DNA of 64,000 bases, taken from NCBI GenBank assembly GCA_003640385.1, contig RCAB01000355.1, forward strand, positions 1-64,000. The letters run 5' to 3'. A program made the position numbers and the translations under genes. This document shows, piece by piece, positions 12,726-27,180 of this stretch (the stretch's first letter is position 1; every line of letters begins with the position of its first letter). Under the pieces are notes generated by a model. It was not told the DNA's origin and made no database searches. It worked only from the letters and a program-made list of their open reading frames with translations. This DNA is from Setaria digitata (lineage: Eukaryota > Nematoda > Chromadorea > Rhabditida > Setariidae).

Positions 12726-14224
12726 AAAAAAAAGAGGAATAGGAATGTTAGCTAGTAGAAGAAATATTTACATTAAAACTCAAGAATGCAAACAAATGCG
12801 AAAGAGAAGACCCTAACAGGTAAATAAGTTTTTAAGAGGTTAGTATTGATTGTTACTTATGCTTCGTCTTTTCATACGAATATTTTTTCACTGTAGCATT
12901 TCTATTCGGCTTCCTGGAATTAGCATTAAACCATTTCAAAATTCATAAAATACAGCTTTAAAATATTATGATGCAATAAATTGGAGTGAAATATTTTGAA
13001 TGTAATTTAAAATTTGAATAATTTCTCTCCAAATTTTTTATTTATCCTTTGTGAGATTTGAAAAATCATCGGAATTTTCTTTTCAAATATTACATCAATT
13101 TCAGGTGACTAAAATTGCTAATTAATTTGGTACTGAGAAAAAGAAATCTGTATGGAACAATTAATCAGTGTTTATTGATTAGATTATCATATGATACTCA
13201 GTTTTTTGAAGTTTCAGTCTCATGCAGTCAATGTTCATGAATCTGCTAAACTGTAACGATCAACGAAATTATCAGTTACAGAATTATAATTTTATTTTAT
13301 TTTTTTTAAAGTTATATTTTATCAAGTTCCATAATGAAAAGAAAAAAAAAAAAAAAAAAAAGAAAAAAAGATTGGATACGCAAAAAGTTAACGCTGTTTT
13401 TGCATGTTCCATATTTAAACATGCTACGTAATTATGCTAAAATAAAATGCTGACTGAAAAAATATTTTAAGCTATATATAAAAATTTAATAATTGAAGAA
13501 TTTAGAAATATTTTAAGCTTAACTGATAAAAAAAAAATTTAATAAATCAAAATTTCAAAAAAAAAAAAAAAAATGAAAAAATGAAAAAACCCCACAGTGA
13601 TTATTAACTTGAGCAATAATTGGCAAAAAGTATAATAATAAAGCGTTCATAGTAAAAGCTTTCCAATGGTGTGGGAAAATGGAAAAAAACGAATTAGAGA
13701 TGTGAAAATCATGATAACAATAAGCATTTAATTTAACGTTAGCTTAAATTGTATAGGCTAGATCGGACAATGAGCAGCATATTTTAGATTACACCGTCAC
13801 CATGTGAACCAAGAAATAAAATCATCATCGTGATTTCTAATTATAAAATTTCTCTACGTTAGATCATCCATATTGTAATATTTGTATCAGCGTATACTAT
13901 TTTCAACCGTAGGATATACTATGTAACCTAGTATATAGCATTTTTTTAATTCTAGGATATCATTTTTTTTTTTTTAACCTGGATTCATTAATTTTAATCG
14001 TAATATGCTAATTTTAATTAGCATAAAAATAAGTGGTACTGGGAATAATATAATCATTGATGTTAATGCATAGATCTGATTTTTTTTTTTTTTTATGGAT
14101 TAAAAAAAAAAAAAATAAGCTGAAAGTTAACCGACCAATAATAGGAAAACAGTAATGTTTGAAAATAAATTTTGAGTGATATCGAAGTCCTAAAAAGATT
14201 ATCAAATCATTTAGGGTTAGTATA

Positions 14225-14244
14225 AAACGATCGATTGATCGTTT
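14225..14244. repeat. perfect 8-bp inverted repeat
   Basis: AAACGATC and GATCGTTT flank a GATT loop. This is a 20-base near-palindrome with no nearby gene. Confidence 0.7.
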
Positions 14245-14874
14245 AACCGATTAACTGATTGAATTCATGTGCTAGTATGCTGAAAAACAAACAAAGGTAA
14301 TTGTAGGCGAAAAGAATTACCATAAAGGTCATTCATTCATTCATTTAATTATGGCTTACTGATTAAAAATAATGCTCATTACGGATCAAATAAAACGGCA
14401 AACAATTCGAACTGAGATCAGCGCGTTCGTCTATTTACATTGTTCACGGTAAACAAAAGCACTTTAATAAGAGAAACAATAATTATTGGAAATTAAGCTT
14501 GTATCACGATGTTTAAGAGATCTATCCGGGATGTGCATAAATATCCAGTAGGATATTTTAATCGAAATTTCTCTTGTAAAAATATTTAATTATATGAAAT
14601 ATATCGAAATATTCATACCATCAATATCGTAATGGTTAGATAGATCAGTAATTTGAATATTTTTCTTAAATTGCAATGAAAGTAGAAATGAGCAAAAATA
14701 AGTAAGCTATAAAATTTTGCACTTCAACACATCACATTTTGAGAAGTAATTTGTCAAATCAAATTTCGTTGTACACGATAGAAATGTTAAACAAACTAGC
14801 AGTTCAACTATCAAAATTTCTTTCATTTTAATTTAAAAAACACACACAAAAGAAAAACGATTTAATATTAAAGA

Positions 14875-14906
<32 letters not shown>

Positions 14907-17900
14907 GCGATGCAAAGTTTGATCTATCCAAAGAGTTTGTAAATTTAAAATTTTCCACTACACCAAAAAATTTATTTCTGAGAGCTTCAAGTAAGCTAAA
15001 AAGATGTTAGTAACTGCTAATTAGCTATATTTAGGTATTAAATTGATTGCCCTATTTGATCAGATTAATTATGCTATGCTTTGATCGTTGCTATATGGTT
15101 CACTTATCAAATGATTTATATTTAGTTTATTTTTGCAATAATTATTACTTCAATACTGAGAATCATAATGAATTAAATAGATAGGTAGGCTATTATTATT
15201 CATTCAGTTTCTAATTGCAAATTTTCCCTGAATTTCAAACATTTTATAAATTACTGTTTCAAATCAAAAAGAGAAAGAATTAAATTTTCCTGAATGTAAG
15301 AGTTCAATTCTAGTATGAAGAAATTTCGAATCAATTTTTACCATTACCTATTTATTCTTAATTTAGAAATCAATTTTAAACATTTTGCTGTCTCGTATGC
15401 TTACCAATTTTAGTCGAAACAAGAAATGATAAATCGTAATCAATAACTGAAAACATCTACCAAAATACAAAATCAATGAAGAAGGAAGACAGGAATGATT
15501 TGATATTGGCATACTATTCACGCATATCATTAGAAATTCTTTTTTTCTGTTGCGTTTCGCCATGGATGAAAAAAGTTAATGGAAAAAAGAGCTGAAGAAA
15601 TTATGAATTGAATTTTTAACAAAATGGAATAAAACGAAAGAATGAATTAGAAATGATATTGAAAATAGTAATTAAAAACGGAACTGAAAATAAAAAATAA
15701 ATAAAAATAAAAGGGAGAAAAATTTAAGTATAATAAGGTAGGTATGAGTGCATTGATTTGTATGGTAAGAAAAAACAAACAACTTATTTTGACAGTTCTA
15801 ATCTTATCACTGTCGTAGTGATTACAATCTTCTTCAGCAATACTAAATGATAAAATCTATGCACTTTTGCTTCTCCTTTCCCCTTTCTCCTTGCCTCATA
15901 CTCATACTCATAGTATCATAGTATTACTCATTTTTTTTTTTTCTGGATTAAAAAACCATCCAGATTGAACCAATGAATGATTTCCGGGAATTTGATCATT
16001 GTATAAAAGCATCCATAAAATATTACCTACAGTTTTGGTTTTTAAATATTTTTGTTCACCTTGTGAATTTAAAAGAATTCAAAAAAAAAAAAAAAAAAAA
16101 AAAGAGAAGGGAAACCAATTGACTAGAATTAAATTATTTCTTCTGAATTATCAAAACGATCGAGATATTTTACCTGTGGAGATGAAGAGGTAAATTCGCC
16201 AATGATAACTTTAACATAGCTTTCATAAAATATTCCAATAAATATTTATGCCTTCCGATATGTTTCAGCTTCACTTTACAGCAATATTTCTTGAAGTTAG
16301 CGTTTCAAAGTCAGTTTTAAAATTAATTTCTAATAGACTTGTGTTATGCAAAGTATCTCCCAATGATCGTTCTTGACAGAAAGAGGAAAAATAAACCACT
16401 CCTTAGACTAAATTATTTAATTTCCCATTTAGATTTACTCTAATTAATATAATACGCGCAAATAATGTTGAAAGCACTTTAATATGAAAGATTAGTCAAG
16501 TCTAAATTCGGTAAATAAAAAGGGCCAGAACTGAAAATGAAAAATAAAAAGTGAAATGAAAAGCTAAAATAAATGCTTGATGAGAAAAGTTAGAATGAAT
16601 GATACTTAAAATTTTATAAATATATCTTAAATTTCGACACGTTTACAAGTTAGCATGTGGAAACTTTATCAAAGTTCTGGTATTTATCCTTTGATTCCGA
16701 AGGATGATAAAATGTCTTGATAATATTCAACACTTTTGTTTCTTTTCAGTTTTTCGGAAAAACTTTAAATTCGAATTAAAATATGCTAGAAGGAAAAAGA
16801 TTAGAACATTGCTAATTTTCTATTAGTTTTCTGTTTTATATAGGCAGAGGAGATTATATAAACAGGATGAATAACTGAGCGAAAGAATTGTAGGATGAAG
16901 AGAGGTAAACGATTAATGAAGATAAATTCAAATATGTAAATAACGACGCGGAAATCCAACGTTAACGGTAAACTTCGTGAAATTTCAAGTATTAGTTGTT
17001 TACCTGAGCACTACTTGTTTATCTGCTGATTTGGATCGAAATATCATCAGCACTTATGCGAAATACAAACTGTACATACAGAAGTTCTTCAGCTTGTTTA
17101 ACTATTAATAAAAAGATTTTTGTAGTTGCATTACTTTTTGATATAAATTTACAATTTAACTCGTTAATTTTGTCCTAATTTTATTAACTCAATTTAATTA
17201 CTCACTTCTTTAAAGGCTTACAACAGTACTAACAAACTTCTTTCGGCCATCTATTTTAGAATATTCGCCATTCTACAAAATTTTTGTTGCTAGACTCTTT
17301 CTCACAATTTCGCTTCCATCACTAGTCATAAGCAAAGATTTGTTCTTAACGGTGATAAATTTCTAATCATTGCCTTTTTTTTTTTTCCAGTGTAATAATA
17401 TCAATAAGTTAGTTGATCACTAAGATTATCACGATAATTCGACCTTCTCGTGATAACTTTAGCACATTTTGTTATATGAGTGAATAACAGATATAAGTAT
17501 CCTGAAAATGACTAAAATGACTATATTACTATCTGCATTGCTATCACCACTTCATGCTTATCAACTTTGGTATCAAAACTATATTAGGATATGCGACTAA
17601 TACTTGTTTGGTTTGCCTGTTAACCTTAAGAATACTCTGTGCCTAATCATTATCAAACCAAGATTATCATAAAATATTACGATGAAATTTTTACCAAAAT
17701 CAATGAAACAAATCTTTTCATTTTGCTCAAAATTTTGGCAGAAAGTGAATTTCACTCTGTTGTTATTTATCATTAAAATAAATAAAAAAATTTTTTTTTA
17801 TCTGAAAAAAAAATATTAAAAAAAAAAAATGTNAAAAAAAAAACGATAACTAAATGGAATGAGATGTATTTCAAAATGAGGAGAAAAATGCTGTTTTTCA

Positions 17901-19500
17901 AACAATTTCCATTTTTAAACAGCGTAGACGGATGCTTTCAAATAACGGAATGAATGCTTCATTTTCCTTTCTGTCATTTTTTCGTTCCCATAAAACTGAT
18001 AAGGAAAATTTCGTAACATACTTCTAAGATTCTGAAGTGAAGCAGTATGATTGAAATTTTACTTTGTTTTTTTTTTTTTTTTTCTGAACAGAAATTTTCA
18101 AATATTTGTCTATTAATTTTAAATAAACACATTTTACGGAAAAGAAAAAGAAGAACAAGGAAAGAAAAAATGGGACTAAAATTAAAACTTGTTATTTTAG
18201 TGTTTCACCTAAATAATCAGTAATAGAATTTAAATTTCAACTGAATGTCGAGGAATACTATGGGATGAGTAATTTTCTATCAGTGCTGGGATTAGTTCAA
18301 AATGAATTTGTATTTCATGATGAAATTAAAAATTTCCATCGGAAATCAGAAATAAATATCATTTGCTAAATTGAATTTCAACATGTCTTGAGTGTCTGAA
18401 AATTTTCCAGCCATTAAACATTTTCGTCTGTTGCTCTTTTCCTGACAAGAAAAAAAAAAAAGTTTGTTAGATAGAATAATTTCTAGGTAGACTTTTTCTT
18501 TTGTTTTAGCAAGACCAAACTATTTATGATATATTCTCGAAGGAACATTAAATTTCATCAAAAATGAGTTATTAAAAAAAGAAAAATGAAAAAAGCAATA
18601 CTAATTTCCATGATTTAATAATCAATACTGCTACTTCTACCTAGTAGAAAATTTTAATGAATGGTGGGAACTGGAAAGGTAAACAATGATTTGTGTAATA
18701 ATTATGATAAAAATTACAACTGTGCATTTTACGATATTAATATTAATAGTCCCCAGAATTAAAATATTTCGTGAAAAATATAACACGGATTGCACCTTTA
18801 ATGACACTACACCTGAGAGCTTGATCAAGTATTGTACCCCTAGGGAAATTACTCCTGGAGGAAGTTTCCTGCGAAAGTATCATCATGGATTATAATCCTG
18901 CAAAGAAATTATCCGTAGAAAATAGCAATTAAAGATTGCAATTGTCAGAAGATTATTTCTAAAAATGTGATCAAGGATTACATCTGAGACGCTTTGCTGT
19001 GAAATGAAAACTGTAGACGAAGTTGCAAGATTAGAATGCTTAAAATATTTCAGCTAGTAAGATATTTTTATAAACTGAAATATTGATACTAATCTCACGG
19101 GAATTTCTGACTGATCTTAAGCGAAAAATGACGATTCAAGAATATTCAATCAAAATCTAATCTTGCCACGCAATAACTATTATTTATCAGTTCTCGATGA
19201 AAGCATATCTTTTTATTTTTTCCATCACTTTTTTTTTTCAAAATGTTTTATTTTGGTTTTATTCATTTTTTTTTTTCTTTAAAGTAATTTATAATTTAAA
19301 ATTGTAAATTGTTTTTTTCTTTTTAACTTTGTAATTTCAATGCATTAATTTCAAAACGTTATTTATTTCTTTCACATTCTGATATTAACATAACGATCTA
19401 AAATGTATTCATGTTTCTTTTGGGATTCTAACAAAAAAAAAAAGCGAAATTTAATTTCTTTTTCAATGGGCTACTGCTAGCTTTCGTCCAATCTTTTTGC

Positions 19501-19559
19501 ACAGAGAGAGAGAGGGAGGAATAAAGGGAGAAAGAAAGACAGGGAGAAAGAGAGAGAGA
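19501..19559 (+). repeat. GA-rich purine tract
   Basis: A nearly pure A/G stretch with two GAGAGAGA cores. It resembles GA-repeat simple sequence. Confidence 0.75.
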
Positions 19560-20209
19560 TTGCAAATCATTTTAAGAACAGACAAATGTAATTAGGATCA
19601 TTGTCGTTTCTGTATGAATAAAATGATTGGATTTAAAATTCTTCTCCTTTTTCTCCAATTTAATGAGAATTAATTTATTGAAAGAAATGAACACCCCTAC
19701 ACAGACACTTATGAAGTTAGACTTAATGCAAAATTTAATTTTAGCTTTTTAAACTGTTTCGTTCTAATTTAACTAATACTTCATTTTTAGATTCAATTTA
19801 AGCAAATAAAAAAAAAGGAAATGAATGATCAGAGCAATTCATGGATTGTTATATAGCAAGTATGGTGTTAATTTGCCCATCAGTAACGGAATACAGTCCG
19901 ATTATATGTTAAATACGGTTGAATATCGTTTTCTGGAGTGATATAAGGGGTTAAATTCATCAGTACAACTTATGGGAAGCATGGTCGGAGAACAATTTGC
20001 AGAATAAAATTATTAAATCAGTGGATTTAATTAATTAATTAATTAATTAAATTAACGATGGCACTGCAAAAAAACTTTGTGCATTTTACTGAGATGATTT
20101 TGAAAAAGTACAAAATTGCAACCAAATTAAAATTATTACAAAATAAAAGAGAGATTTGAACATAATATAAAAAAATTAGTGAGTGCATAATAAAGAGTAA
20201 TTTACAAAT

Positions 20210-20235
20210 TATATATATATATATATATATATATT
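20210..20235. repeat. AT dinucleotide microsatellite
   Basis: Twelve to thirteen AT units, uninterrupted. Confidence 0.9.
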
Positions 20236-22440
20236 TTGACAATATAAATTGATGTATACAAATTGTGCCTATGTAATACAATTAACTGATTGGAAAACTT
20301 TTATCATTAATAAATTTCGTTTACCAAAATCAAACAGTTCATACCGATAGATTAATTTGATATGTGGCGTAAAAATTAAAATTGAATAATGCATAATTTA
20401 TACAATTAGAAAATAAAAATTGAATTATCGAAAGAAAAAAAAAAAGAGATATATACGTTTAGACTGAAATATAAAAAAAAAAAAAAGAAAAAAATGAATT
20501 GATCGGTGCTAAAATGTGAAATCTACACAATATGGTATTGTTTGTACAGCTTACAAAATGGATCAACTTGTTTGGAAATTTGTTGCTATGCTGATTAATT
20601 AAACGGGAATAAGAAAGAAAGTACGAATTCGAGAGTACCAGGTTTTCTCGATGCTTATTGTTCGGATTGTTCAAAGCTTCTTAAGCTTATCTATACATTT
20701 AATCTAAGATAAATAGATTTCGAGAATTTCATGACTCATCAATTCAAATATTCACTATAAAATTTTCCGGTTGAAAATTTCAATCTTTATTTTTTCAGAT
20801 GAAAACAGAGGAAAAGTATCATGAAGTTCTGCAATCCAATAGTGAATACGAATAATCCAGAAGTTATTTTTCCTGATTCTTCCACTCCTCTGCGATTCGA
20901 TATGACAGCAACAAACCATCTTTTCCTCCCGCAAGTATTTTCTACTGGAAAAAAAAAAAGAACGAAAAATGCCAGAAGCACTACACTCAATTAGTTTTGT
21001 CGTCATCAAGTGTTTTTCCATCAGTAATTTGATCAGTTCAAATTTTTTAGATTTTGATCCCTCGTTGACCTTATCTTTTCCCGTGATTACCAGCAAGAAA
21101 GCACTTTGAAATTTGATATAAACCTGTTTTTACTTAAAGCGGAAAATATACAATCCACAAAAAAGTTATTCAGCAAGTGGAAATATCTTTGAAATATGAA
21201 ATTTAAAAATATAACTGAACAAAGTTAACATGGTAAACTGATAAAATAGCAACAAAAAAAAAAAAAAGAATTATGTGAATATTAATTTGAAAAGAAAAAA
21301 AAAAATTTTTTTCAAATTTACAATTTCTAAAATTGCAAAGAATAATTAATTTATGATGGAAGATATAATACAAAGATACAGGTTATAAACAAGAACAGGT
21401 GGCATTAATAGTAGTAGTAAAATTGCAAATGCTCATAGAATCATACTGACATATTATAAATTTGGTGCCAAATTAACGAATTGCTAAAGCTCTCAATTCT
21501 CTTCCCTTTCCACTATCTTATATTTATCAGTTCTCGTTACCTTGAAGTTTAGGTAACAATAAATCATCATAAAATCAATGTTTCAAAGAAATATGCTAAT
21601 TTCGTTACTTGGCACTATAAATTAACAATTTTCGTGGGACTAATTAATTAATTTCATATTTATATATCACCCATTTCTGCCCAAATTACTATTTATTTTC
21701 TGAAAATATTCTCCAGTATTTATTTGCTCATTGAAAAATAAAAGAAACCAAAGAGAATGAGTTTTTCTTTTTTTTTTCTTTAATGCAAAACTAATAAAAT
21801 AATCAAAAATGGAATTAATAAAGCAAAAAAAAAGATAAATAAAATAAAATGAAATGGACGTAAAAAAATTGTTAGCACAGGCAAGAGGACACGTCCTATA
21901 CAAATGAGTTAGATACCACTTTTCTTCCTTTTATCATCTCTTGGAAGATTAATAAATTAATGACCGCGATTAAAATCATAATAAATTCTTTAGAAACTTG
22001 GCGGTGAAAATTTCGAATACTTATTGTATGTTCGTAATTGGAAGATTAGAAATTTCTCGCATGTAATTAATCCTGTTATTATAGTCAAAGCTTATCGGTT
22101 TCTTCAAAAACTAGTCTGAAAAATCGGTAATTATTGCTAAAAAAGAAATATAATTTCTTTCACAATTTAAATCATACAAATTAATTTCTATTTCATAAAG
22201 GTGGCACGAGATTTCATCCAGGAAATTCTCCCTCGACATTGTGATTCATCTCGAGAATTAACTCCAGTAAATCCTGATAAGTGGCGGTAGTATGAGAATA
22301 AAAGCACAATTCATCTTTCGACTGGAATGAAAAATTGCGTGATTTCGTAATTGTCCGTTTACTTTCCCAGCAAATTTCATCATTTCCCAGAAATGAGTCA
22401 ACAATTGTAGTGAAATGCAGAAAGTATTGCATAAATGAGT

Positions 22441-22531
22441 GCAGTAGCAATATACGTAGACACTTATGCGTCTATATACATAGGTAGACATAGACGTACA
22501 CGTAGAAGTAAGTACACGGATACGTACGTAC
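22441..22531. repeat. degenerate GTAGACA/TACGTA low-complexity block
   Basis: The words gtagac, tagacg, tacgtag and tacgta recur across about 90 bases, which are richer in CpG-containing words than the surroundings. A small hairpin (TAGAC/GTCTA) lies at its left side and a TACGTACGTA palindrome at its right. This is possibly a diverged simple repeat. Confidence 0.45.
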
Positions 22532-24240
22532 TCGATTTATCCCAAAAACTCTTGGCTCATCCTCACATCAGTTGCATTATCCAGAGTTTTTCTTTCTTTC
22601 TTTATTTATTTTTTTCAATTTCAGATTAATGGGAAAAAAAAAAGGATGAAATATGAGAATTATTGGTTTATGAAGTTTTGGCACAATTTCCATGCTGAAA
22701 TGGTAATTTTTATTTTTGTAACTCTTGAAGTTTTCCTGAAATTTGCATCAACATTACTTACAATGAGTGCTCTCAAAAGAAGATGGCATACACCGATAGC
22801 ATTATAAGGTGCTATACGAATATTGTGCTACATTCGAGAGTTCGAGTTCCCGATGATTTTCCAACCGTATCACAAACCAAATCATACGTGAACTATTTTT
22901 AATTTTATTCGTATCTTTTTTCATTTCCATTCACGTCTATTTTCGTATCACACATGTTGAATTATTAAACTATTCCAAAAATGTTCATATTAATTACGTA
23001 AAAATATTGTCTGTGAAAGAAATCATTCAGGGAGAAAAATTTCACCGCAAATAACTGAAACTCATGTATGTGTAACATGTGATATAGAGAGAGCTGTTGC
23101 TTATATTAAAAGGATATCACAGGACTGATATCTTGTCTTATCCCTGTCTTAATCAGTAATTTGAATGGTACTATATGAAATTGTGAACGAATTGGTACAC
23201 AAGAAAAAGTATGATGAATTTCTTGTGCAGGTGGAATTACTCGATGAAATAGGTGAAAATAATAGAATACTTCAGAAAATATATATTTTCTGAAATCTTA
23301 TAAACTTGTATATATATATATACATAAGTATGTATATAAGTTTTTGGTTTCATACCCATTTGACTCCGCTCTTAGCAGATGATTTGATTTTCGACCGGTG
23401 CCAAAGTAATGTATTTCCAAATATCCAACATGCCACGAAATTTATGAGTTTTGATGAGATTTCATTTTCTTGCTATAAAATATCAAACAAAACTCTCGAG
23501 TAATATCTTTCATTGGTAGTGGCAGTAATTAAAGGAAGTGTAATTATTGCATTATTAATTGACAGTGACAGTGATGCCAATCAAATGATAAATTTGGTGA
23601 CATTAATGGCATTGTCTGCAATGACAATCAGATTGATATCCATTTTTCTAGCACTACATAGAACTGTTTAGAAATATCAAGTTTTTTTCTACTTTATTTT
23701 TTTTCTTTTTTGCTAAATGGTTAAAGTCCGCTTACCTCGTAATGTTCCATAAAAAAAAGTTACTACCTAGAAATATGGACAAATTTTCACGGACTTCTTA
23801 ATATGAGTTTTATGCTAAGTTTTCTTTTTTTTTTTTTTAAATATTTAAAAAGACTTAGACGAAAACATTCAAACATGTCTAAATTAAAAACCCCGTCTGT
23901 GAATTTACAAGGTCAAAGAAACTGCTGGGAGTGTTTTGTATTTAGCCATTAGTAAATCTGTGGAATAGCTTATTCCAGAATGCATTGTGATCAAAAATGA
24001 ATTGTTTGTGAATCGTTTGTCGTACGTCAAACGTCATATTTTCTCAATTTAGTAATTATTAGCTAAGATCGGCATAGGGAAGACAAAAATGACAGCCATT
24101 ATCAGCTGTAATTAATTTCAAACAATATTTTAAATTTTCCAAAAATCAATAATGAAAAAAATCAGTTTTTAAATTTTCACACAGTATAATTCTTTATCAT
24201 TTTGCAGAAACAGAAATCACACACATTTAGTTGTATTCAA

Positions 24241-24312
24241 AAAAAAAAAAAAAAAATATTTGAAAGGAAAATAGAAAAAAAAAAAATATTTGAAAGGAAA
24301 ATAGAAAAAAAA
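24241..24312. repeat. two-copy 30-bp tandem repeat
   Basis: The block TATTTGAAAGGAAAATAG followed by an A run occurs at 24257 and again at 24287, an exact 30-base period. The copies are identical, which suggests recent duplication or slippage. Confidence 0.8.
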
Positions 24313-27120
24313 ACAAACAAACAATGAGTTGATGGTGACCAGTAATGGTAATGAATAACGATGTTGATTGATGACATAAAGCATCACAGCCGACAACATC
24401 TCATCGTTTCAATGTCTGAATATTAAATCAACATTATCCAGATGTCAATCATCCAAATCAGTCTAGGCTTATTTTTGTATTCATTGAAGGGACTAACCGG
24501 AAATGACAGTTTGCGACATTTAAATTTGGTCTTTTGTAATGAAATTTAATACAACTTAGGATTAGCTAGTATTTCTGGAGTCATAGGTGCAACTCTGTGA
24601 GCATTCTGAAACCTAACATTTTGGAATGAAATTTTGGCAAAGATTGTTCCTCTATAATTATATTTTAGTTGCAATGTTAACTGGTTATTAAAATTCATTA
24701 AAATTTAATACAACTATTGAAAATGAATTGAATGAAAGATAGAAGAAAGGGAAGAAAATATGAAAAGAAAAGATGTAAGCCATCAGTTCTGGTCAATGGA
24801 AGATGATGAATGAGTTTGTATGAATAGAATCGAAGAGTCTAGCTAGAACTATCCTAAGCTAAGTGCATCACATGGCTATCACAATATTGTTCCGTCGATA
24901 TTAATCAAACTATTTAATGATGTATTCAATATAAGTATTCATTCTCTGACTTATGATTATTCAATATTCACATAAATATAATATTAAGTATTAGGGATGG
25001 TGGAATTCCTTACCGCGAGAATAATTACTTGTTTCTATTTCAATATGACAGCAATTAAAAATCCAATAAAATGAAAAGATTTTATTCTTTTTTTTCTTTC
25101 TTTTTTTTTTTTTTTTTTTTTTTAATTGAAATTTATGATTATGGTTAAAATTCTGCAATGATTTAATGTTAAGTTATCAAAAATCTTACTTATATTTAAT
25201 CTAACATATGAATCATTATAAGTTTTAACAAGTTAAGAGATAATTGGAGAAAATAAAAATATGTTTTATCTCTGAAATGAACGAATTTTGTAAATTATGA
25301 TTAAAGATGTTCATTTATTGATTTAATAATCGTTTACTTCAATCGACCATTAGCATGCAAATAATGGTTTGTTAAAATTAGTAATTAGATATATTAATGC
25401 TTTTAATTAGATGTACTTCATGATGATTAGTACTTTTAATTTTTAACTGTCAAGATAATAGACCGTTTTAACACAAACCTAATTAGAACAAGATTTCCTA
25501 GTTATATTTGGAAATACAGATTACTTTACCTGAATTATCAATCCTCCAGGTGTAGTTTCCGCTTAAACTATCGAATCTTCCAGTCGAAGTGTAGGACAAC
25601 CGAAAAGCCAATTGATTTCTTATATATTAGTTTACTATCTATTTGCTGTCTTTCATTTCTGGGAATAAATCGATTCAACTACAATTATTTAGTCCTGAAA
25701 CTACAATAAAACATAATGATTTGTTAAAAAGAAAAAAAAAAAAAATGAATTTTAGAAATTACTCCTTCATTTATTCATTCTTTCTGAAAAGCGATAAGCT
25801 ATTTATTTTTTGCTTCACAATTTGTACCTGTATCGAAACTTTTCATTAATTCCCTTTATGAAGATTCGTTTAAACATCAACAAACTTATTTTCTCTAACT
25901 GCAGAATTTTAGGTTAAAATGGTAAAATGAACGAAATTGGTCAAAAGAAATAAATGCAAACTTATTTAATATGCAAAAAATGTTTGGTGCAAGAAAATAC
26001 TATCAATAACTTTAATTGAAGAATTATTAGGTAATTGTTAAATGGATAAGAATAAGCAATTTTCGCTATAACTGTCAATTAATTTCATTGTTATAAATTA
26101 ATTTTTCTTTTTAATTAAAGAATTGTTTAAAAAAAAAAAAAAGGGAATATGGTAAGTAAAGCAAGCATCAAATGACTAATATCACAAAATTGAGAGATGC
26201 AAAAAAAGTGTATAAAAACGTCATCCATGAAGCGTAACTGTATTATTCTTATTTAGTTGAAATTGAAAGCGGAAAAAAAAACAAATAATTGCAAAAATTT
26301 TGTAATAATAGAATAGGATTCTTTTTTTCTTTTCTTTCCGGAAAATTTTATATTGTTTAATTTAAACGAAAGATGAAAATTCCCTTTTCTTATGAAATTT
26401 TCATGATGAAATAAAGTTACTCTAGTTTCTTATCTGCTTTTTAACTACTAAAATAATTTATAGCTTTTCAAATTACCTTTTCATACTACTACGATTAAAA
26501 TTTAATCGTTATCCAATGTTCAAATTAATCAAAATAATCTTGTAGGTAAGCATCAAACATACGGAAATCAATGATTCGATGTGTCTATAATGTATAAATG
26601 AATTTGAGAAAGATTCTCGACATTCTTGATGACTACAAGAACATCTTACAAAATGATTGAAAATATGCAAGAAGTTATGAAATAAATGAAAATAAATGTT
26701 ATAATTGTGAGGAAATGTTGGAAGTAAATTATGCTCAGTTGGAAATTCAAGAATGTCGAGAATCGTAAAACAAACGAAATAATTAATGAATGTAAAAGGA
26801 TCAAAATCACATTCGACCTTTGAGGAAAAAAATAAATAAATAACGTGCACTTAGTACCAGAAAAAGAAGATAAATACTTTCAGCTTCCGAAAAAATTCAA
26901 CGAAAATACGAAACTCGAAAGTCAGATGTTTCCAACTGTTTTTAAACAATTTCAGTGAAACGGAAAATTCATAATTTATCAATTAATGTCACTTATTTTA
27001 TACAAACTAAAATGTCACGTGAATACTGTTTACGAATCATTATGTATCGGATGAATTAATCAGATGATAAGCTCCATTATCAATTAGTGCTAATCCTTCA
27101 CTTCGCATGTATGGTAATAC

Positions 27121-27180
27121 ATCTCTTTCTCTCTTTCTCTCTCTCCCTCTCTCTACCTTCATCTGTCACTCTCTCTCCCT
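27121..27180 (+). repeat. CT-rich pyrimidine tract
   Basis: CTCTCT and TTTCTC units make up nearly all of the 60 bases, with one short break (acctt/catctg). Confidence 0.75.

Noticed and set aside
18686..18895. Frame ending TPESLIKYCTPREITPGG and onward
   Set aside because: Looks mildly coding-like, but no family, splice signals or neighbours support it.
20755..21096. 113-codon - strand frame, longest in the 12.7-28.7 kb stretch
   Set aside because: No recognisable motif, no neighbouring exons and a length compatible with chance.
22830..22855. GAGTTCGAGTTCCCGA, similar to a tRNA B box
   Set aside because: No A box, acceptor stem or anticodon arm can be folded around it.
26509..26850. 113-codon - strand frame rich in Phe, His and Ile
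   Set aside because: AT-rich composition and no family resemblance.
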